DNA of 64,000 nucleotides, from NCBI RefSeq assembly GCF_000006565.2, contig NC_031470.1, positions 2,234,954 to 2,298,953 of the forward strand. The letters run 5' to 3'. The stretch comes from Toxoplasma gondii ME49. Lineage: Eukaryota; Apicomplexa; Conoidasida; Eucoccidiorida; Sarcocystidae. Both the position numbers and the translations under genes were made by a program. Below, piece by piece: positions 39,701-56,183 of the stretch (position 1 is its first letter; every line of letters starts with the position of its first letter). The notes below the pieces were generated by a model. The model did no database searches. It had not been told where the DNA came from and saw only the letters and a list, made by a program, of their open reading frames with translations.

Positions 39701-41626
39701 ACCGCCTAGCCTAAAGGCTCCACCGTTAGTTACAAATTCATGTGTTCACCACCCTGTCAAGAGTCTATGTTGAGCATGTAGCTAAGCGCACATACTGAAT
39801 TTGAAGCACCTCTCGAGGAGGCGCAACTACAGAAGGGGGTGCAACCTACAGCAGCGGCAACTCTCTGTAGGACACAGCAGACACACACGAAGGAGAACCA
39901 CATGCCCACCGACTTTGATTATCACTGTTAGTGACAGACGGCTCTCCCCAACTGTAAATTTGACTATGACAACAATCCACTGCCTAAATTGAGCAAGATA
40001 GTTCTTGTTGAAGGCCGAGTAATATGCTAGTCTGACTGTAGATGTGCATGCAAATGGTTGTAGCACAACTATTGCTGAAATACTGCGTCTGTGAGCAGAC
40101 GAATCATGCGATTCATGAGTCAACGCAGGTCGAATGCGCGGCAGCGGAACATACTCGTTTCTGGATAGCATGCAACACCAGCTCGATTCTTGACATGGGC
40201 AGCTGAACAGGTACATGTACTCTACTTTGCGAAGGCCCACCAAATGCTGTGACCGCTCAGCCAGCTTTCGCTGGGAATTAATTGAGACCCAATCATAACT
40301 GTGCCTTCATGCGCTATCGTCACGGTTCGTTTTTCATTTGCGTCCTCTGAGTATCTTTCGTATCACGAGCCTTTGGATAGAAATTCGCGATCCTGAACTG
40401 ACTTGATTAAGCTTCACGACGCGCTGTACAGAGACATGCATGTGACAAGGCAGCGCGATGAATCACAGCATCAACTTTCAACGAATAGTACACGTTGGCA
40501 TTGGCAATCAATCAAGAGGCACCAGGACTAGAACACATGAGTTTCATGGTTTAACCGCTTCCCTCTACGTATTTAAACACCGGCAGTCCTATGTTATACT
40601 CAGATTTAACCGCAACGGTACCGGTGACTCAGTCCACACTGACGTGAGCACCTCCAGATCCTCCCGTCATCAGATAGGCCACATTATCCCTTGTCTCCAC
40701 GGATAGGTGCCACCCTAAAGGCAAGTCGTTCTCAGAACATCGCGGGCGGAAACGTTGGCTGGAGACGGTTCTAGCTTGATGGGAGTTCCGCCAGCTAATG
40801 CCACGAGTAAGTCACTTAACGCACTGGATACATCTTTACCTCCCTGCATGTGATGTGCCTGCTGGCCCTCCCTTAGCACTAGACGTAAACAGGACCATAA
40901 ACAGTGAAATTAATGAACAGAATGCGAGGGGATAAGTGTTACGTTGCTGCTTCAGAGTCAACAAAATGTATGCGTGTTCAGACGCATACGGGGTACCATA
41001 CGTATCCAACAAGGTTCTATATAGGGACTCACCATCTTTGGATACTGAACCAGACACAAGTAGCCAATGCGTGGTTATGCTAAGCTCGACATCGTAGACT
41101 GGTACAGCTTCAACCCATGCACAACTGACTGATGAGGCGTTTTGCGCATCCGCATGCTTCATCTAATTCCCTTCACACCGGACGCACGCAGCCAGCGTCC
41201 TGTATCCTTGGACGCCTGACGTGTGTATGGCTGACTTTACACAACATGCTGCTAGCAGGCCCGAGGGTGTACCTTCCCACGAGTGGCTACCGGGCATTCC
41301 AGAACATGTTATGCTGCCTCTGCTAACATCCTCACGAGTATCTGATTACAAGAATGCCTTGATTCCAGATGTCCGGAACGAACGGCAACCGAGTCCACAA
41401 CCCACCCGCGATACTTAAGAAGACCAGTAAGCAGCGTTCAAAGACAGTCTGCCACAAGAGTGGGACATCTTCGTCATGCAAAAGAGCACCAAATCCGCAC
41501 GAGCAAAGAGTCGCCTTGCCAGTGAAACCGCACAAGAAGCCCTAGGACTCACTGCTAAGTTGGAAATAACGGAACCCAGGGAACCATACCATTTATGGCG
41601 TCGAGTGCCGACGCTCACACGGGCGC
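33751..41626. other. Gene-poor region, nothing recognised
   Basis: This is the right part of the desert. Some frames are long for the region (38677-38000 -, 225 codons; 36433-36050 -, 127 codons; 33990-34343 +, 117 codons), but none shows a recognisable motif, splice partner or coding-like start. They may be chance or decayed genes. No tRNA or rRNA was recognised. Confidence 0.4.
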
Positions 41627-44079
41627 TTACGTCCTGCTTTGAACTGAGGGCAGAAAGTCAAAGGAATGGCCGGTCGATGTTTGCAGCAAATGTACCAGGT
41701 GCGTGTGAGGCAGCACAGTAAGCACTTCAGAAGTTTCTAGCTGTAGCATTCTGCATTTCGCTAGGTAATTGGAGGATGGATCCGTGATTGGACCTACGAT
41801 GATTCTGCATTGAAATCGAAGAAAAACAAACGCAATCCGACCGGTCTCATGATCTCAGTGCAGAGTCCAGCAAAATCAGACGACCTGTTCCTCGACTGTT
41901 CACTGCACATGTCTCTCGCATATTGAAATCGTAAGAAAAGCTCACCTGAAACATAACCAGACTCAGTTAATACGGCGGGGAGGTAGTTTTTCCGTCGCAT
42001 GATAGACACCACCACTCCGAGAGAAACAAGGGCCATAAGGCCCAGGATCAGGCCCTGTTTCCTGCAACCGAATCACAGGTAAAACACAAGAGAATTCAAA
42101 TCATCGGTGTAGAAGAGTCAGTGACATTCGCATTCGACGCCGGATCTGCTCTGTTCCGATGCTCCGCTATCCTACGTTTGCAACGCGCATTGTATGCAGA
42201 TGTCAGGTATGCTTTCGCTTCCACGAGTGGGACCTTTTCGTGGAACCTCTGTGGCCGCTACGTCTCCGAAGCTCTTTTGAAAGGGAGGAAATCTGTGAGG
42301 CCAGGTTTGTTGAAACATACTGCTGGTCTGTCTCTCCTCCCTTGGCGTGTCGATTGCCTTGTCGAGAGATGCACGTCTTTTTGGACAGTACAGAGGCTGC
42401 TCAAATCTGAACGATTGCCTGTTCGCTAGGAAGAGCTCGATGTGAATGTCAAAAGCAAGATCAGCGTTGCGCAAAATCGTGCAGTTTTCTGGGACTCCGT
42501 TCGGCTGCGCGGGACGGTTCGTCCGCCGTTGACCGCTCATGGTCTTGTTTCAATATGCTCGACTTACGTTTGACGAGCGCGGATGCTCGCGGTGGCCGCG
42601 TCTCCTCTCATCCACGATGAACGTCGCCCTCTCAAGCCCGGAAATAACCGAAACCGTGTGAATCGTTTGCTGAACGTCGCCCACTTCTGATCATGCTGGG
42701 GCGTGTGTGTCCGCCTCTCATTAGCATCCTTCGCCACATCCATCCCTTCGCCAGCGAATCGAGGCGACTCGTTCGCCATAGGTGCACCGGGGTCACCAGC
42801 TCCATTCAGGAGAGCGTCTCCCGTTGGGGGAGCCGCAGGCGCAATGTTGACCCCACCTGCGTGGATAGACAGGAAAGGCAAACACAACGTGTATTTTCAG
42901 GCAGGAGTTGATACCAGAGAGACCTCCCAGGGGTCAAAAATAAGAGACATGTGCGGCGCGAACCTGGTGAGGGCACGATCGGCAGCAGACGGGAATATTG
43001 AGTGGTCAGTCGAAACACGGAAAAGGTCTAAACCTGCCGTGGACGCAGCATCGACTATCGGACCCGTCGATTCTCTCCAACGCCTGATAGCATGTTCCTA
43101 ATTGTTTCCCCCGGTGCAGCACGCGCAGACGTGATGTTGATTGAGCAAGCCCAAGTGTCAAAGAGCAGCACTCAGTCTCGTCCGCCTGTCAGGCCTGGGT
43201 GTTGTTCGCCAGATGGTAAGACTCATGATTGTTCTAAATGCAGAAACGCCGTGAAGCTGCAGCCACAGCACATGTCGGTAGTTGCCGTGGCAACGATCGC
43301 TCCCAGTGAGCGCGTGGTGACTAACCTGCGTTGTGCGGCTCCGTAGCTGAGCCCTGGTCTGTCAGTGAGTAGGAAGCCGCCACCATGTCAGTGTGGTGCG
43401 CATTGCCTGCAGGCTCAAGTGAGGCCGACGAAGGCCCAGACGAGGTACCACGTGCACGATCGTCAGACGCGACATTGTACGAGGTCCTTGTAGCAGTTGT
43501 GGTGTCGCCTTGTGTCGTGAAAGTGTGGAACGGATCCCCGCCCAGCGCAGACCTTTCCGGATCTGCATGGATGGCAGGGTAGGCTACAGGCGCCTCCTGA
43601 AGGGTGCCCCCTCCAGGGTGCAACCCGTCTGCCTTGAAGGCATCGTTTTGCCCCACTTTCCGTTGACTATCTGGATAGGAAGGCCTGCCTTTCTCACGAT
43701 TCGCATATGCGAGGGAAAAGATTTCTTCTTCTCCGTCGTAGGAAGGCTGGGCGGTTACGTCGTCGTCGGCGTAAGAGACGAAGCTATCATCTTCGAAAAT
43801 GCTGTTGTCACTAATAGGGGGAGGAAGGGGATCCGCGGACTCACACTCAGTAGCGAACGGAAAGAGGAACACGACGAAGAGCATGTATACGGGGGCGACA
43901 AGCAGAAGGGCGGCGACGCCCCTTCTGGCGTGAACAGAGGCACCAAGGAACGACGAGACCTGAGCGGGCTGAGCCCGCTGCGCCGAGGGGTTGCCCTCCT
44001 CGACAAAAATGCGGTTGCTCTCTAAGTGCATTTTCGAGTGAAATGCATGGAAACTTGCCCGGCAGCTTTGACGTTCCAT
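41627..44079 (-). CDS. Probable secreted/membrane protein with two hydrophobic segments
   Basis: Exons 44079-43326, 42856-42568 and 42061-41946 join in phase on the minus strand; a very short last exon (41643-41627) would give about 391 aa. A hydrophobic segment at residues 54-76 (GVAALLLVAPVYMLFVVFLF) acts as a signal peptide or anchor; starting at Met17 (AAAATGC context) would place it nearer the N-terminus. Next comes an acidic, Pro/Ser-rich stretch (SYADDDV, YDGEEEIFSLAYANREKG). Exon 2 ends in an Arg-rich block, and exon 3 encodes a second membrane segment (GLILGLMALVSLGVVVSIM) with a short basic tail (RRKNYLP). The layout suits a protein entering the secretory pathway, such as a dense-granule-like or subtelomeric-family coccidian protein, but I recognise no family. 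Exons 1-3 are well supported by strong splice sites; the last exon is a guess. Confidence 0.62.
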
Positions 44080-46726
44080 TTATTTTTTGACGGGCCTGGC
44101 CCGGCAGGGCCCCTCCGTGACGAGGGGCCTGCACTGTTCCTGAGGGGGCGGAAAAGGAGACCTAGATGGAGGACTAAAGAAACAAGCGGAAACAAACGAC
44201 TAAAAGCAGCGCAGACTTTCATTGAAAAAACTTCTTTGAGGCTATTCAGCCCCGTCGGGACAAGAAAAAGCATGAGTCAGCGTAACCTGGGTCGAAATGA
44301 TGGACGACCTGCAAACGACGTTGCGAGACCGGGGAGAAATTCAAACACTGCCTACCCTTCGGGCCATTTTCGAATTGTACAGGAGGCCCGAGGAAAAAAA
44401 CGACGTGTGTCGATTTCTGCCCCGATTCTTTGGTGGATCACGAGCCAGTGTTGAGTCGGTCATTTGAAGGCGCCCGATTCTCGCGCGGTTTGGAAATGAA
44501 CAGGAGCGTTTGCGCAAAGCGACGGCAGGGGTCGCCGTGTTGCATTCGTTTCAAACGCAGGAGGCCGAGTCGATAAAATGTTGAATCGAACGAGTGAAGC
44601 ATCCCTTACCGGAGAGAAGTAAACACACGGCGTTGAGGGCTAAGAAATTGACGCGCGCAACCACGCGTTTCATTGCGAGGGCTACAGAAACAGGGAAAAG
44701 GCTGCTATAGTAGGGAGCGCTCGGCTGTGACGGGATGCCTGGCAGTTCCCTGTTTAACAAGGCGCAACTCGCACAACCTACCTGTGCAGGCCTTCAACCA
44801 ACAACGTTGCTCGGTTGCTGCAGAAATTCGCACCATTGTCCACAGATCCTCAGCTTTTCTGCAAATACATGAGCATATCAACTCGATACAGTCCCCCCAT
44901 CGAGCAGCTGGGGTAAGAGACAGCCTCTTTCTTTGAGGCTGGCGGAACAGACAGCGCAGTGAGTGCCACGCGACGCATGCTAAAGAGACCCACCGTGCTG
45001 CCTCTTATTTGGCATATTTACAGAATAACTTCGACGTAGACCGTACAACGAGGGTCAGGCGAATCCGAATTGTTCTGGCACAAGCAGCTTCCACTCATAT
45101 CTAGCAACGAGTCAGTCTAACATTGGAAAACGCAGAGCTTCGACGGCAGTTAAGCAGGTGTGCAGTCGTATATGCATACGCGATCCGCACTGTTTTTCTG
45201 TGGTACACACAGCACTAGCTCGCGCAAACGGGGCAAATCGATTTCAGCGTTAGGTCGCTGTTGGAGGGGGTAGAGAACGTGGCACACGTGTGGCCCTCTT
45301 TTGCTGCAAGTGTCTTGTAGAATTATTCTCACGTCGCGGGTGAATGGCAGTTCCCTTTATTTGAAATTCCCGTGTATAACTCGCGTGTTTACTTCCTGAT
45401 ACAGCTTCTCGAACAGCCGCTACATCAACGGCGACTGCGTGTCCCCTGCAGACTCAAAGAAGGCACCTGTCCCACGAGGCTCGTTGTCGATTGAGACAAT
45501 CCTCGATGCTAAGCGTTTGCGGGAGAAGTGTAGGTTAAATTTGGCTTCAGCGAGAGACCTGTGAATTCCTCCGTTTTAAATGCTGCTGCAGGACCCGGCG
45601 GAGGGACCACGGGACGCACACCTTTTCACCCACCAATATCCCAGTTCAGCGCGATTGAACGTCGGCCGCGAATCACTGTGAGATTTCCCTGGATTCACAA
45701 CGTTGTTTTGTGTCAAATACCAGTCTCTTGTAGTTGTGAGAGAAAACACTTCAGCATATTCGCAACTTACATTACGGCTGGCCAGGACTGAACTTCTCTG
45801 CTCAACCCGTCCACGCCTCGGCACTCACTGCCCTTTTCTACCTCTTCTGCAGGAAAGTATGCCTCACACTCCTAATCTTTTCCAGTTCTGGTTGAGTGGG
45901 GAGTACCCCGGTGGTGTCATGAGAATCGGCGAAGCACATACTTTCAGAACAGAATTTCACCGTTTCGCCAGCGTGCATGTATCGGATTCTGCTTCCTAAA
46001 TTTCGTCATCCTTCGGCGTGCTGGTGCTGGCAGGCATGCGTCTCCCAGCTGACAAGCAGATACCAAAGTGACTTCTGTCTGAAGATGGCTTCGTGTATAG
46101 TCGACCACATTGTCGTCGCCTGCATCTCTACTCCCCAAGGTACACGTTGTGTCCTGAAGCTGGCACCCCAATAACAGAACCTGCACCTTCGCGCTGGAAC
46201 TTTTTACAGTCTCAGCTCCGCATCCTTATCCCCTCCGTCTGCTCTTGAACGGATTCTTCTTGATAAGGTGGACTGTCACACAGTCTGGAGATCCAGCAGT
46301 CCCGTGTTGCGGACCGGTACATCCTGCGGCGATAGGAACAACCAGGCGTATCATCGTGTTTGCCAGTTGTCATGTAGTTGCTGCTGTACTAAACCAGATC
46401 GTCTACACCAAGTTCCAGTTGTTCGGCCTCAGATCAACTTGCGGTCCGGTGGAGACATCTGCGGGTCTGTTGAGACCGTTGTGAAGTAGGTTCCAAGGTT
46501 GGACGAAAGCTGCTTGTCGGATTCATCTCTTCGTCGTTACAGCTTCTCATTCCCTCTGCCTGGCCTTCTAATAGCAGAACTTTTCTGCGATAATCCAGCG
46601 GGGACGGGCTACAAAGGTTGGTCGGAAAAGGTTCGAATGGATGGTGTCTTCGTCGTGCTATACGCGAATGAGACAGAAGACTAGCATCGGCCCGGTGTTT
46701 GCGATGTAATGCAGGAGCGACAGGAA
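44080..46726. other. Divergent intergenic region between membrane-protein gene and FNR
   Basis: The two flanking genes point away from each other, so this 2.6 kb should contain both promoters and 5' leaders. Open frames (for example 44026-44454 +) have no motif and no in-phase splice link to FNR. No TATA-like element stands out. Confidence 0.45.
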
Positions 46727-50046
<3,320 letters not shown>

Positions 50047-50355
50047 AGCACACGAATGTCGAGACATTGACGAAGTGAAGAATACAGCCTCGCCTTTGTC
50101 TGGAAGCTCACCGTTCGGGAGCTGGGAGCGGCTGGTAACGGAAATGGTGCTCGTCCCATTTCCAAGGCGGCGTACAGTTTAAATTGTGACACCCTATGCA
50201 ATCAGCAAATCTCACAACAGGCGAATTTTCAGAGGCTCCAAGTCCATTCTTCCGTTGGCATCGCGAGCGAGACAGTGAACTGTCACGTTTCGAGCAAGAG
50301 ACGAAGTTGTATGACTCGCTGAATTGTACCCGGTGGGTCTCAGTAAAGCGAACAG
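50047..50355. other. Short convergent intergenic region (FNR / pseudouridine synthase)
   Basis: Only 309 bp lie between the stop codons of FNR (+) and the pseudouridine synthase (-), so the two 3' UTRs almost certainly overlap. No further gene is seen. Confidence 0.7.
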
Positions 50356-53300
50356 TCAGAGCCTCTTCTGTCTATGCAACAAGTACAGACAGTCAAGAAG
50401 TGAACAGAGTTCCTCGGCTTTCACGGGATGAGTCCAGTCAGGCATCACGGCAGACGGGCAAGCGATAACAAATTGACAGCGGCGGCAGTTTTGAGCATCC
50501 ACTGAAGCATCCTTCAAAATTTCGCCCGCAGGAATATCCTCGTTCTTCGCTTCTGGATCTCCACGATCTTGAGTGCTCCGGCTGTCGACTTCAGCTGCGA
50601 GAGTAGTTCCTCTCCCAACCCCGATTGTCTCAAGTGAACCGCATTTTCTGGTACCCGCTTCAGACGCTGGACTCTCTGTCGCTCCAAGTGTTACGGGAGG
50701 ATTTGACTCGCTTATCTCATTTGACACATCCCGTTCCCGTGATCCAGCAGCAGAGATCGTGTTTTGCTGGCCAGAACCTGTGTCGAAGATGTAAGCAAAT
50801 GACATTAGATCAATGTGGCATGGCTCCTCAATCGCGTATGCCACCTCTGCCCGTTCACCGTCACGCGACACTACGACATCAGACAGTTGTGCCATCTCCC
50901 GAAGCGCATCAACGAAGGTGCAATTGCGCCCTTGAAGATCACTTAATCCGTCAGAGGTAGCATCTGGTTTGCCAGTGAAGGTGGCGCACCGGGAACAATG
51001 GCAGTTAAGGCTCGCACGATTGGCTGCTCGCAGCTCATCCAGGCTGAAGGAAACCGATAGACCTAAAATACACAAAACAGTATGGACAACATAGCAGGCA
51101 ATAACTGACGAGTTGCTAGTTGATAGTGCCAATAGGGGCCTTGGGACGCGAACTAGTGGGGAAGTGTTGAGCCACGGAACCATGCTTGGCATTAAACAAG
51201 TTCTAAGCTTCCAGTAGCCGTCCCCGCCATCTAGACCGTAACAAATTGGACTGGTCGTTTGGCTTTGGGTGATTGGCGATGAACCTTCATAGTTCAGCAT
51301 CATCATCAGACTCACTTCTCTCGGTGGATGCTCTCTTGGTCGGCGCTTTGACGGGACCATGCTCTGGTCGATTCCCTTCGATTTCAGGGTTATTGCTCGC
51401 TGGTGACGTCCCTGGTTCACCGAGAGGCTGCCCTGAGGTGTGTGGCATTCTTGACTTTGGCGGATACAGCGCATCTCCAACTATCGAAGTTCCTAGGATT
51501 TGCAGGTGCTTTCGAATCTGATGGGTCCTGCCGGTGAGCGGGATGCAAGCGACGAGAGAAGTATCGCTGTCCTCTGGCAAACACAGAATCACCCAGCAAG
51601 CTAGGCAGTGTCCACAGAGTGCCGCTAGATCTTCAGGGATGCAGTATGAAAATGGCTCGTGCGGCTTCTGTGAGGACCACAGCCAACAAAAGAAGTCTCG
51701 CTCTCACTGGAGACGGTCACGCATGCCACCACTCAGACTGAACCAGCGCTTATGCTTTTACCATATCTTCAAGACGAAGCACTTCATGCTCTATTAAGTC
51801 ACGAATGCTGAGGCCTTAGTGTAGGCACTGTGTCCACCTTCGCAATCAAGTAAGAAACAGGTGAGGCAACAGCGAAGTGAAATGCGCACCGAAGGGCTAC
51901 TTGAGCACTGAGCAGCATTGGGTCGAAATGCGTTTTACAGGGGACCCCGAACAAACTTATAGTTGACGCGCATGTTCTATCGGGCCAGAGCTGCTGCCAG
52001 CAGACGCACTGTTATCCTGGGCACGAACAGGTGCGAGCTACTAGGCTGCAGCCAAGGCAAGCCGGTGCTGCCGGACCCATTTTTGGCATAAGAAGTGAGT
52101 GCACACCACCAGGACGACACTATTCTGTTTGCTGCATTCTGCATCGAATGTGTCACGTATGCATCACCACTCTTGTGGCGTACCGTCGTAATGTAGCATT
52201 TTGAAGACTGTCTCTGCTTCTTTGCCATGATCCTCATTCCATCCCACTGCCAACTGCCTCCCAACTAGGCAGCTGGATACTAGCAGCCGTGCAGATACTT
52301 TGAGGTACGTATCGTTCTCTTGGAACTCGGCAGACTGCGCCACCGCAGCCGGATGCTCGTGATCAGACATGGTACTGACTCGTCTGCCATCAGTGCTGTC
52401 CCTAGTGCAGCGCTCATTCACCGCAGCAACTAATGCTGAGCTGGGGGCATCTACCTCCTTCCCAGGGACTGCCGCCTCCGTCACTCGACTGGCACACGGC
52501 CTGCATCTTGGTGGCGCCACTTTCATCAGGGAAAAAATACCCCTGTGTGTAGCATCCTGCTCAAAACACAAGAGCGCAAGATTGTCGTTCATGAAAGAGA
52601 TTCACTTACCGCATTTTCGCATGCCCAGATAGGTCTCTGCAGTATCTTCGACGATCAATTTTTCCTCCCTTCCGACCAAGATAGGGATGTGGTCGATATC
52701 CGCAATTTCACTAGCCTCGATCTCAAATGTAGGGCAGCCCTGCGGTGTGCCACTCACCTGAATAGAGAGATCCTCGTCTGCTGCATCCTGTCTCGACATT
52801 CTTGCCTCGTGTTCGCGTTGCCGTTGTTCTTGCGCAGCTGCCCGTTGTTGCTTTTTTTCTTCCTTCCAGCGACGTTTCTCGGCTTTCCTTCTTCGCCTCT
52901 CCTCAACGAGAGGCGAGAGCTCGTCTTGTCTGTTGCCGTTCGCGGACCCGTTTATCTCTGCCAGTGCACTGATGCGAGCGCAGGAGGTGGGCACGACTAC
53001 ATCTTCGTGACCGAGTTGACTCCCTCCGTCGTGCAATTGATGCATCTGCGTCTTAGTAACACAGGCCTGGTTGCCGTTAACATCTTGGTAACTGGCATCA
53101 AGAGTGCTCGCCAAGAGCCGACAACGCTTTGCTGACCTGTGTTTCGAAAAAATATACAACACCAAAGGGAGACGCAACATTGACGATGGTTTGCCGACTC
53201 GTTGACTACCCCCGTATACATGGTTCGAGTATCCTGGGGAAGCTACGTCCCCGTGACAGCTCAATGTGTTGTTCACGTTCGGTTCTGACACGCTCAGAGC

Positions 53301-56183
53301 GCTGTGTTTGGCACGGGAAGAGCTTGTGACACTTCAGAATCGAACGTCGCCAAACGTTCACAGACTGCGAATAACAGCGGCTTGCATTGTGCACACGATT
53401 CAGAGGACACAAACAGCTCGAATGTGGATGACTCTCCTTGACGGTCTCGCACGCAAATACCTCAGGCAGGCAACAGGATTACATGCCTGGATTAACCACG
53501 TAGACAACTCTTTCATCGTTTATGAACGATGCGAATCACCTGGACATTGCGTGTAGCTGAAAGTGCAAAAGTGTTGCCTGACTTCTTGAGACTACGCTTA
53601 CTCAAAACAGCGGCCACGCTGTTCGATTTCTGCCTGCGATCCGCAGTCGGAAGCTTCGTGAGCAGTCTGGTGAACGGCAACACACAGTCTGGTTTCTTCC
53701 AGGATTTTGTGTTCGGTCGCAGTAGTCGCGAACCGTTCTGTCGCACGTTTGCATTCATTGCATGTTTTGTCGGCTCGAAGACCACGGGAAGCAATTCTGA
53801 TTTGTTGCATGGTAGTGCTGAAGTTGCCCGCCACTCGGGCAATGTAGAGCTTCAGAGCAGAGCCGATGGCTGTTGTCAAAGTCCTCGCCTGGGACGCTGC
53901 AGAGATGAACCACAGTACGAACGAGTAGACAGGCCCTTCGGATGTTGGTATATATTCCAGAGTCCACATAGGTTGCTAATCGCCGCGGATGAGCTCTTGT
54001 ATAATCAGCTGTGGCTGTGGCCTCCACGATTCAACATCGTTGCTCATCGAGTCGCTTGGTCGCACTTCGGCAGCACCTTCCATTCTGCATGTTACACCAT
54101 CCGGTGGAATTCACTTTTTGTCGCGTGGGGTGAGTTAGTACAGTTGGGAGACCCAGCACCGTCTGGTCACGCCACACGTTTCCGTGATATCAAGAAAACG
54201 TGTGGCATCTGCAGAAGTCCCTGATTCTAGAGTTGACCAGCGCACTCATTAAGTTAGCCACATGCTGGTGTCAAACATCGGCACGACGGCTGAGAGAGCT
54301 TTCAGGCACACTCCAACGCCGTTCTCGGAAGCTTTGGGCCGGCTTCTTTCTCCCAATGATACCTACAGTTTTTGGCCAGGATGACAACCCCTGCAGTCAC
54401 TCGGTCCAGGCGGTTGACGGGATGCAGGTATGCTGAATGCAGAGAAGCACCAGAGTTCGTCCGTGCCGAATGAACTATTACAGAAGAAATGCCTCTTCCG
54501 AGATCATAAAGCTATTGGCACTAATAGGTTCGATCGCTCGGTCATGCATGGGTTTTTCGTCGATGGTCTCACGACGGCACTACGCAAAACGATGTGCCTC
54601 GACATGTAGTTCGTTCTCCCGTTCTAGGTTTCTGTTGGCCACGGTGACCCATAATACGTGCTTCCTCGTCTATCGTTTTGCATCGTTGATTCAGCCTGTC
54701 GTGTTTCTCGTCCCTGACGTCATTGTAATGAGGAAGCAGGCGCTACCAGCAGCCTTACTGGACACATGTTGACGCAGATGGAACCGCTTCATTATCCCAG
54801 TAAGTGACGCCTGAGTGTAACGCCCCTGCGGATGTACGCTGAGCAATGGCACAGGAGGCAAAACACACTATGATATCGTGGCGTGACGGTTTCAAATAGT
54901 GACCCCAACAGAAGCCACGGCCCTGCCGTGTGCCAAGGTGCAGATGCATGGAAGCTTCCATTTCCATTCTTCACTGCGCCACTGATAAATCCGTATGGCG
55001 ACGGCCCAACCTCGAACTCGGGATAAATCACAGGATTTGAACACGCGATAACGCAATGGTGAATTGCCTGCGCCAGTGTGCAAATTCATCCGACTAACCA
55101 GGCATCTGACTTACGGCATGCCAGCAGGCTTGAAGGCTGCTACGAGCCCGTCATCCTCGTACAAAACGTGGACGGGAGTGGTCCACGGGACCGCAAACTA
55201 ACACCAAAGACAAAGCGCAAAAAAAGTGATCACCGCAATTACAGTTGTGCCTCTACATTGGTGCCAGAGCGAACCGTTGCTGCTGTAGTCCCGTTTCACC
55301 TGAAGGCTCTCGCAAAGCAAGTGAGAGTCATCGTTACTCTTGACGAGCTAAGCAGCTAAGGCATCGTCATTTTCCGCCGATCAACCGGTGTCCGGGCGCA
55401 AGCGAAAACCCCCAAACACAAGTTTGTTTCAGCGTGAGGCCTGCTCTCGGCTATTCAGTCGTGAGTACCTCAATTTCCAGGGTTTTGTGGGTGAGATGAT
55501 CTCCGTTGCGAAGAACTGTGTCGCATCTGCATGCCTGATTGTTCACCAGCATGAACTTCCCGCTTTCAATTGCGCGTTGATAGTAGGATTCTGGCCGCGA
55601 CCGAAATTCCCTGGTTACAACTTCAAGAATCCTATAGGCAAGGCATGGTAGATACAAGTGCAAGGTAGATGCACATACCATTCGAAAATACAGTGGATTC
55701 GTCGCTGCGTAAAGAGAGAGTGAGGTTCACAGGGGGTAGAAGACAAGGGCCATCCTGCGTGCTCAGTGACAACGTTCGCGACTGCCGCCGCCCTGCAGGT
55801 GCAGATGTGCAGCAATCATGTTCCGCGGTTTCTGTCAGTACCGTATCATAAATGAAGTGAAGCTGTAGACTAGCTCCCAGCAATGGCCACAGGTGAAGGG
55901 CGTCCCCATATTCCTGCTCCAGAGTTACTTACTCTTTGTCTCGCCAGCGCAACTTTACATCGGTCTCAAACGTATGCCAGTAGGGCGGCACCACTTTAAT
56001 GGTTTTATAGTAGGGGTCAGCGACCGGCTTGAAATTTTCATGGACGGGCAGACAAGGTAGAGAAGTGTTTGAAATTTTCAGCCTGCATGAATCCAGCGTT
56101 TCCCTACTTCCTACCTGTCCAAGACAACCATGGCAGGAAGCTTCTGCTTCGTGCGCGTCCGCAGAATCTTCAGGCCTGGACAT
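50356..56183 (-). CDS. RluA-family pseudouridine synthase, RPUSD2/Pus8/Pus9-like
   Basis: Ten minus-strand exons join in phase: 56183-55933, 55631-55469, 55197-55115, 54838-54759, 54432-54367, 53896-53602, 53136-52610, about 52468-52184, 51630-51316 and 51062-50356, about 923 aa. It would convert uridine to pseudouridine in RNA. N-terminal elements match the RPUSD2 branch: [17 protein letters not shown], then [18 protein letters not shown] and LRNGDHLTH (S4-like), [20 protein letters not shown] and the motif [12 protein letters not shown] with catalytic Asp at about 202. [11 protein letters not shown] and [14 protein letters not shown] follow, then [13 protein letters not shown] (about 614-626). 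A charged insert of roughly 200 residues, including a likely single helix at 389-436 rich in Arg, Lys, Glu and Gln, interrupts the catalytic domain. The C-terminus has CHCSRC (709-714) and CRRC (881-884) with a nearby PDW. The exon 7 to 8 junction is uncertain. Confidence 0.9.

Noticed and set aside
53210..53245. GGTTCGAGTATCC, resembling a tRNA B-box
   Set aside because: No A-box at the right distance and no cloverleaf; it lies just upstream of pseudouridine synthase exon 7, in the intron.
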